From positions 1 to 36,572 of the forward strand of contig DCGO01000013.1 in assembly GCA_002314605.1 (NCBI GenBank): DNA of 36,572 nucleotides, read 5' to 3'. This DNA is from Lentisphaeria bacterium UBA1776 (GTDB lineage Bacteria > Verrucomicrobiota > Lentisphaeria > Victivallales > Victivallaceae). Numbering within the stretch: position 1 is the first letter of the stretch; each line of letters opens with the position of its first letter. The position numbers were made by a program, and so were the translations under genes. Positions 32,107 through 36,572 of the stretch are shown here, piece after piece. The notes below the pieces were generated by a model. The model was not told where the DNA came from and did no database searches. It was given only the letters and a program-made list of their open reading frames with translations.

Positions 32107-32298
32107 AGCCGGAAGCGGAGGGGCTTCGGGGGCCCTGAAGACGGCATCAATGAAGGTCCGCAGGACCAGGTGATCCATGCCGCCGTGCCCCGCCTGCATT
32201 CCGCTCCGTTCAAACATTTTCCGCAGGGGATGGCCGTATTCCGGACAGAATTTTTCCAGCGGCACCCAGTGGGGTTCATCGGGAATCAGTTTCCCGGA
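32107..32298 (-). pseudogene. Fossil 3' fragment of a GH109-type Gfo/Idh/MocA gene
   Basis: Directly after the stop of the large glycosidase, the same minus-strand frame reads LIPDEPHWVPLEKFCPEYGH, then PLRKMFERSGMQAGHGGMDH and LVLRTFIDAVFRAPEAPP. The HGGMD and preceding HPL block are characteristic of the C-terminal domain of Gfo/Idh/MocA proteins of the GH109 type. Everything upstream (~300 residues) is absent, and the natural C-terminus is replaced by antisense of the GH39-like gene. It is a remnant left by deletion, about 170 bases long. It cannot make a functional enzyme. An inverted repeat CGGGAA-ACTGA-TTCCCG sits at its 5' end. Confidence 0.6.
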
Positions 32299-35200
32299 TC
32301 AGCGACGGGCAATTCCCCAAAGGAGGAAATTTCCCGGTTTGACGGTTGAAGTTTTCATGTCTGTCACGACTTGACCGCTCCAGAGATCCTTTACGGTGCA
32401 TTGCGAACGCAGGAAGCCGGGCCGGTATTTTTCCGGGAATTTCTGCGGCGTTCCGCCGAGATTGCCGACGATCAGGATATGCGAAAAAGGCAGACCTTTT
32501 TTAAGTTCATAGCAGGAGATCTTCACCGCATTTTCAGCAAATCCGCCATTTTCCCAGTATCCGGTAAATCCGGCATCTTCCAGTTTCAGATCGTGTTTCA
32601 GGTCCCAGAATTTCTGGATGGTCGGCATGTGACAGTGGACCATCCCGGGCAGAATATCATGCAGCATGCAAACCGTGAGATAGCTGATGGTATAGGGGTC
32701 CGCAACGGGAGATTTTTCCGCGCTGAACTTCATTTTTTTCTGCATTTTCCAGTTCCATACGGCAGAAAGGAAACTGACCGCAGTCCCCAGAACTTTTGGA
32801 GAATATATGGACTGATATTCTTCCGGCTTCACCCCGGTACAGTAAAAGAGGGGATCCGTTCCCGCCTGCGCCCAGTACTGCTCCCCCGGCCACCAGACAT
32901 CCCCCATGCCGTGGGTGAAAGGAGCATACGCCTTGTGGGCATGAAGGACCAGCAGTTTGTCTTTGCCGTGCTTCTGCATGATCTTCCGCAGCCGCATGAA
33001 ATAGAGCCGGAGGTCATACAGTGTGGAGGTCTTGTATTCCTTTCCGAAAGCATCTTTTCCGCCGTGCCCGTGAAGCGTATTGCTGCAGGCTCTTCCGGGA
33101 GAAATATCGTAATAAAGTCCGCCGAGTTCCGGATAGTCCCGGAGAATTTTGTCCGCGCGCCACAGAAACAGTTCCGCCCCGGCGGTGGCCGGACAGAGGG
33201 GCACCGGATCGTAAGTCCGCCCGGTGCGGTACTCCGTGGCGCTGTCGATGTAAGTTACCGGCAGCTGTTCGGATTCGGTAATGAAATATTCATAATCCTT
33301 TTCAATCGGCGCAGTATGGGCAGGCTGCGAATAAGGGATGAACGAGCTGCCCCGCTCTTTTACGCCGGAGACGAATTTTCTGAACTGCGCGGTATCATAA
33401 GGGACCAGCCCCGTCCAGGGTTCCAGCGTCCACGGATAAGGTTTGGCATAATGGGCATTGATGAACCCGCGGATATGAAAAGTTTCGTGCCGCGGCGCCC
33501 CGACTTCCCAGCCCACATTGATTTTCCGCCACGTCCCCCGAAAACGCTTGCCCGGCGTGGCCATGAACCCCATGCGGTAAACCAGTTTTCCGGGAAGAAT
33601 GCAGCTTTCGGAAACAAGTTTTATCTCGACTTGGGCCGTATCTTTTGAGCAGACAATGCGGAACGGCTTTTCATTTTTCCGGTTGCGCATATTGGCGGAA
33701 GATTCCGCCCACCAGCAGAACCCTTTTTCGAAACCGGTCAGCCAGAAATACGGGGAGGCATCACTGCTGAATCCGAATTCACGGACCTGTCCGGGCTGAT
33801 TTTTCCATCCGGAGTCCAGGTCGCTTCCGACAAGGAGATATTTTGAGTACGCTTCCGGCACGCTCCAGCGCAAAACCAGATCACTGATCCGGACGTCTTT
33901 CTTCTTCGGAACGACCTCCAGAACGGTATAAACAAAACCGTCAAACCATAATTCCGTGCGGTAATTGAACGCAAGCTGCTCCGAAATTGCCGTCGAACCG
34001 TTCCGGTTGACGACATCCTTCAAATTTTTCTCGTCTGCAGGATTTTTCCATGTCACCATTTTTCCGTTGCAATAAAGTTCCGGGTTTTGAGAAAAAAGGG
34101 GGGCATTGAATAGCTCGATCCCGGCGGGGAACGGCCCGTTATTAAAGACATATTTTTTCCCGGTCAGACCATACCTCCCGTTTCCGCCCGAAATATCCTG
34201 CCATGGAGCGGGTGCCCGGTGTTCCATCCCCAGATGGTGATTGTAATGGGAGAAATCAGGGATGTTGAGTTTTTTTTCGCAGGAAAACGTCTGTTTTCCG
34301 CATATTGCTTCAGCAAGGATGCGGTAGGCGGTATTCTGCAGATTTTCAGGGAGTCTCATGGATAAAACAGCAGAATCACTCCGGACATTGCTCCTGTCTG
34401 CGGAAGCGATTTCCCGGTTGTTCTGATCGAAGATTCCGGCACGGAAGGTCACCGGCAGATCATTTTTACGGGCGGCGTTGAACCGGAGCGTCAGGTCAAG
34501 TTTTTCCCGGGACGGGAAAACCCGCAGAGCCATGGTAAGAGGTTTTACGACTTCAAGATCATGAGAGTACGCAAAGTCCTTTGCCGAAACCTGCAATGTA
34601 TATTTCCCCGGATATGGTTCAGCGGACCATTTTTTGCCGTACATCGCCGGCGGGCGTTTCAGGACCGTGCCGTTTTCCGTGACCAGAGCGACAGCGTGAT
34701 TTTCCGGGCTTTTCACCTCCACGGAAACCATGCCGTTCCGCACCAGAAGTTCCGGGATCCGGACTCTGGCTCCGCCCGGTACAAGCCGCCCGAATTTCTC
34801 CCGCTGAAAATAATTTGACGCACCCGATATCCAGCAGGAATGAACAAGGGAATCCTTGGATTTTGCCGTCACGCCGAAATTGGCGGACAGATCGCTCACG
34901 GGAGCAAGGGATTTTTTGGGAATGACCAGTTCGGCAGTCCAGTAACTGCCGCAGTCGCAACTTGCACAGCTGCCGCCGCCGGACCATGAACGGTCCATCT
35001 TTGCCGGAGAATACTGCATGTCGGGAAAACTGCCGTAAGCGTCATACAATGCCCCGTTGGAATTGAGGATGAATTGCCAGCGGCGTTTTCCGCCGGAATC
35101 AAGATGGACTTCAAAACAATCGTCTTTCCAGATACGGGGATCATCATTTTTGCGGACGGCGGAAAACGGCGTTTTTTCCACACTGACCGCGAGCATGATA

Positions 35201-36153
35201 TTCTGCCGATCCATTTTGATGCAGCAATAAGCAGGGACCGCCTGTTTTGCAGTGTTTCCAACCTGGTTGATCAGCGGGACAACGGTGGCGTCCTCCCATT
35301 CCCCTGCTGACAATTTTCCGTCAGGGACAATGGCTTTACCTTGAGGAACGGTCAGTTTGAACTGGCGGTGCTTTTTTTTTTGCCGGGGAAAGATCTTTTC
35401 ATAAGCGGTGCGGATCTCCTCGGCACTGAGCTTGCGGGAATAGATCTTCACATCATCCATGGCTGTCAGATCATTTTCACGGACAGGTTTCCATCCTTTG
35501 GACATGCCGATCTGCATCCAGCCGGTCCTGCCGGTTGCAGGAAACTGCATTTTCTGCCGGAATTCATAAGGATTCCTGCCGCTGCATGAGGCAAGTTCAC
35601 CATCCACATACAGAGCCATGGAACTTTCATCCCATACGGCATCGATCTTGTGCCACTTTTCCGCGATCCACTGTCCGGGCTGCATGCCGGAATCCAGAAT
35701 ATATTTCCCGCCGGCGAAAAAGATTCCAAAAGTCAATGCCTGTTTGCCGTGCATTTTATAAATGTAAAAATTGAATTTTCCAGGGGTCTTCGCCCGAAAA
35801 AACATCTGAAAGTTTTTGCTTGAAAAATCCCAGTTCTTCGGCATGACCCAAAAGGACACCGTCCCCCGGGCCGGCACAAAATTGTCCATGGCGTTATAGA
35901 GAAAATTTTCTCCGTTGTTATAGCAGAGTGCATTGCCTTTCTGTCCCGGTCCCGGGTGCATGCGGAGCATGAGATTCCCCTTGAAATTAAGCGGCGTTCC
36001 CAATCCTTTGGAAACATTGGCTGCAGCTTCAAAATTGTCATAATCCATGGCAAAAAGAAGGTCTTTCTCCGACTCTTCCGCGGCAAAACATGCACCGGCA
36101 GACAAAAACAGAATCCAACACGCCGCCGTCCTTAAAACATTTGGAATGATCAT
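32299..36153 (-). CDS. Secreted LamG/CBM9-like multidomain putative glycosidase (GH123/DUF6067-like)
   Basis: The 1284-residue protein starts with a signal peptide (MIIPNVLRTAACWILFLSAG, cleaved near CFA-AE). A LamG/concanavalin domain follows (about 30-245; GTVSFWVMP, MALYVDGELAS, AMDDVKIYSRKLSAEEI). Then comes a CBM9-like domain (about 265-440; DGKLSAGEWEDA, WKDDCFEVHLD), a beta-rich middle, and a C-terminal TIM-barrel-like part with YYDISPGRACSN and LLVLHAH. The last part resembles DUF6067/GH123-like domains. It is probably exported and acts on complex host or plant glycans. The start at 36153 has GGGAG six bases before it. It follows the pseudopilin by 35 bases. Catalytic residues are not certain. 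Confidence 0.8.
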   Translation of the reverse strand: MIIPNVLRTAACWILFLSAGACFAAEESEKDLLFAMDYDNFEAAANVSKGLGTPLNFKGNLMLRMHPGPGQKGNALCYNNGENFLYNAMDNFVPARGTVSFWVMPKNWDFSSKNFQMFFRAKTPGKFNFYIYKMHGKQALTFGIFFAGGKYILDSGMQPGQWIAEKWHKIDAVWDESSMALYVDGELASCSGRNPYEFRQKMQFPATGRTGWMQIGMSKGWKPVRENDLTAMDDVKIYSRKLSAEEIRTAYEKIFPRQKKKHRQFKLTVPQGKAIVPDGKLSAGEWEDATVVPLINQVGNTAKQAVPAYCCIKMDRQNIMLAVSVEKTPFSAVRKNDDPRIWKDDCFEVHLDSGGKRRWQFILNSNGALYDAYGSFPDMQYSPAKMDRSWSGGGSCASCDCGSYWTAELVIPKKSLAPVSDLSANFGVTAKSKDSLVHSCWISGASNYFQREKFGRLVPGGARVRIPELLVRNGMVSVEVKSPENHAVALVTENGTVLKRPPAMYGKKWSAEPYPGKYTLQVSAKDFAYSHDLEVVKPLTMALRVFPSREKLDLTLRFNAARKNDLPVTFRAGIFDQNNREIASADRSNVRSDSAVLSMRLPENLQNTAYRILAEAICGKQTFSCEKKLNIPDFSHYNHHLGMEHRAPAPWQDISGGNGRYGLTGKKYVFNNGPFPAGIELFNAPLFSQNPELYCNGKMVTWKNPADEKNLKDVVNRNGSTAISEQLAFNYRTELWFDGFVYTVLEVVPKKKDVRISDLVLRWSVPEAYSKYLLVGSDLDSGWKNQPGQVREFGFSSDASPYFWLTGFEKGFCWWAESSANMRNRKNEKPFRIVCSKDTAQVEIKLVSESCILPGKLVYRMGFMATPGKRFRGTWRKINVGWEVGAPRHETFHIRGFINAHYAKPYPWTLEPWTGLVPYDTAQFRKFVSGVKERGSSFIPYSQPAHTAPIEKDYEYFITESEQLPVTYIDSATEYRTGRTYDPVPLCPATAGAELFLWRADKILRDYPELGGLYYDISPGRACSNTLHGHGGKDAFGKEYKTSTLYDLRLYFMRLRKIMQKHGKDKLLVLHAHKAYAPFTHGMGDVWWPGEQYWAQAGTDPLFYCTGVKPEEYQSIYSPKVLGTAVSFLSAVWNWKMQKKMKFSAEKSPVADPYTISYLTVCMLHDILPGMVHCHMPTIQKFWDLKHDLKLEDAGFTGYWENGGFAENAVKISCYELKKGLPFSHILIVGNLGGTPQKFPEKYRPGFLRSQCTVKDLWSGQVVTDMKTSTVKPGNFLLWGIARR

Positions 36154-36188
36154 TTTCATCTCCCGGTTGAGGTTCACGAAGACAGAGC

Positions 36189-36572
36189 CTAAATTCCCCA
36201 CTTGTTCTTGGAATTTGAACCCAGCCAGAAATAATAATCCACATCCCAGTCACGGCGTTTGCCAAGTTCGCTTTTTACCACATTGCCGGAGACCATCAGA
36301 GCATTTGCTTTTTTATTGTGGCGGAATTCCGTACCTTTGTTGACTGTGGTCATGGAACTGGCGGTGGCGGAAGTGACATACTGGCTGTTTTTCGGAACTT
36401 CGGTGAAAAGCATGGTCCGGGTGGGATACTTCTGATTCGTCAATTTTCTCGGCAGGCCCGGCAGATTGGTTTTGGAATCGATTTTTCTCGAAGTCGGACT
36501 GAAGGGCATGTAGTACCCGTTCATGCCAAAACTGTAACGGAACGTGCCTGCGGTGGGGGTCGGGTGGGAGGG
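36189..36572 (-). CDS. C-terminal part of a type II secretion-type pseudopilin (5' end outside window)
   Basis: The open frame runs from the window edge (PSHPTPTAGTFRYSFGMNGY) to the stop at 36189; at least 127 residues are seen. The segment with GMNGYY, TRTMLFTEVP and FRHNKKANALMVSGNVV matches the C-terminal region of the prepilin-type (DUF1559/H-X9-DG-like) proteins that are very numerous in Lentisphaerota. The DG of the motif is SG here. The N-terminal cleavage/methylation helix would lie beyond the window. The final residues (DYYFWLGSNSKNKWGI) are aromatic-rich, typical for the group. It is upstream of, and probably co-transcribed with, the large LamG/CBM9 protein. Confidence 0.78.
   Translation of the reverse strand, partial: PSHPTPTAGTFRYSFGMNGYYMPFSPTSRKIDSKTNLPGLPRKLTNQKYPTRTMLFTEVPKNSQYVTSATASSMTTVNKGTEFRHNKKANALMVSGNVVKSELGKRRDWDVDYYFWLGSNSKNKWGI

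Noticed and set aside
32278..32299. Inverted repeat CGGGAA-ACTGA-TTCCCG as a terminator of the large glycosidase
   Set aside because: Only six base pairs and no T-run; it lies within the fossil gene sequence and may be fortuitous.
1..36572. CRISPR array, rRNA, tRNA, replication origin
   Set aside because: No regularly spaced repeats, tRNA cloverleaf or conserved rRNA stretches were recognised, and no origin-type iteron cluster was seen.

Overview
The window looks like the chromosome of a GC-rich, Gram-negative anaerobe of the PVC superphylum, most likely a Lentisphaerota/Victivallales-type gut bacterium. The clues are an outer-membrane-dependent RND pump, many glycoside hydrolases and sugar oxidoreductases/isomerases, a pseudopilin with a terminal RHN motif of the kind common in that group, tandem secreted repeat proteins resembling the Leptospira LA_2272 repeat, and rubrerythrin-based oxygen defence. 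The taxon is inferred from gene content. No rRNA, tRNA, CRISPR array or transposase gene was seen.

Layout. 0.2-2.2 kb: a PanE/ApbA-type reductase converging on a DUF362 ferredoxin-like protein. 2.3-7.1 kb: a MarR regulator followed by an RND adaptor and pump. 7.2-8.5 kb: two tandem secreted repeat paralogues ending in a strong terminator. 8.8-11.1 kb: a sodium:solute symporter whose last ~55 codons are displaced by an apparent one-base deletion. 11.2-15.1 kb: a leftward operon (Gfo/Idh/MocA oxidoreductase, unknown 224-residue protein, (alpha/alpha)6 glycosidase, YddG-like exporter), preceded by a stub of an isomerase gene and a 165-bp MITE-like element. 15.5-16.6 kb: an orphan EutH-like permease, divergent from a cassette of MBL-fold hydrolase, GH116-like glucosidase and TIM-barrel isomerase (16.8-21.1 kb). 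21.1-24.5 kb: a leftward thrC / SGNH hydrolase / larA operon. 24.7-27.3 kb: two PilT-type ATPases in tandem. 27.5-29.1 kb: a Fur/PerR regulator, rubrerythrin and a QueD-like protein with a zinc ribbon. 29.2-30.4 kb: a membrane glycosyltransferase, divergent from a GH39-like glycosidase (30.7-32.1 kb). 32.1-32.3 kb: a fossil fragment of a GH109-type oxidoreductase. 32.3-36.6 kb: a 1284-residue LamG/CBM9/putative glycosidase encoded directly downstream of a truncated pseudopilin.

How it fits together. Much of the window serves carbohydrate foraging: glycosidases release sugars, Gfo/Idh and AP-endonuclease-2-type enzymes modify them, and symporters move solutes. The PilT ATPases and the pseudopilin belong to type IV pilus/secretion biology. 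The Fur-rubrerythrin unit handles peroxide or metal stress.

Non-coding signals. Ten of the promoters I could place share a TTGNNN -35 (mostly TTGAAA, TTGACA or TTGCAN) and a -10 that is usually TATATT. A terminal inverted repeat (GGGTACCTCTAAAAA) occurs three times. Two gene remnants and one frameshift indicate ongoing gene decay or, for the frameshift, a possible sequence error. I found no unambiguous wholly new system. The best candidates for new biology are the PilT variant with an N-terminal extension, the Cys-less QueD-like/zinc-ribbon protein, the unknown member of the 11-15 kb operon, and the MBL/GH116/isomerase cassette.
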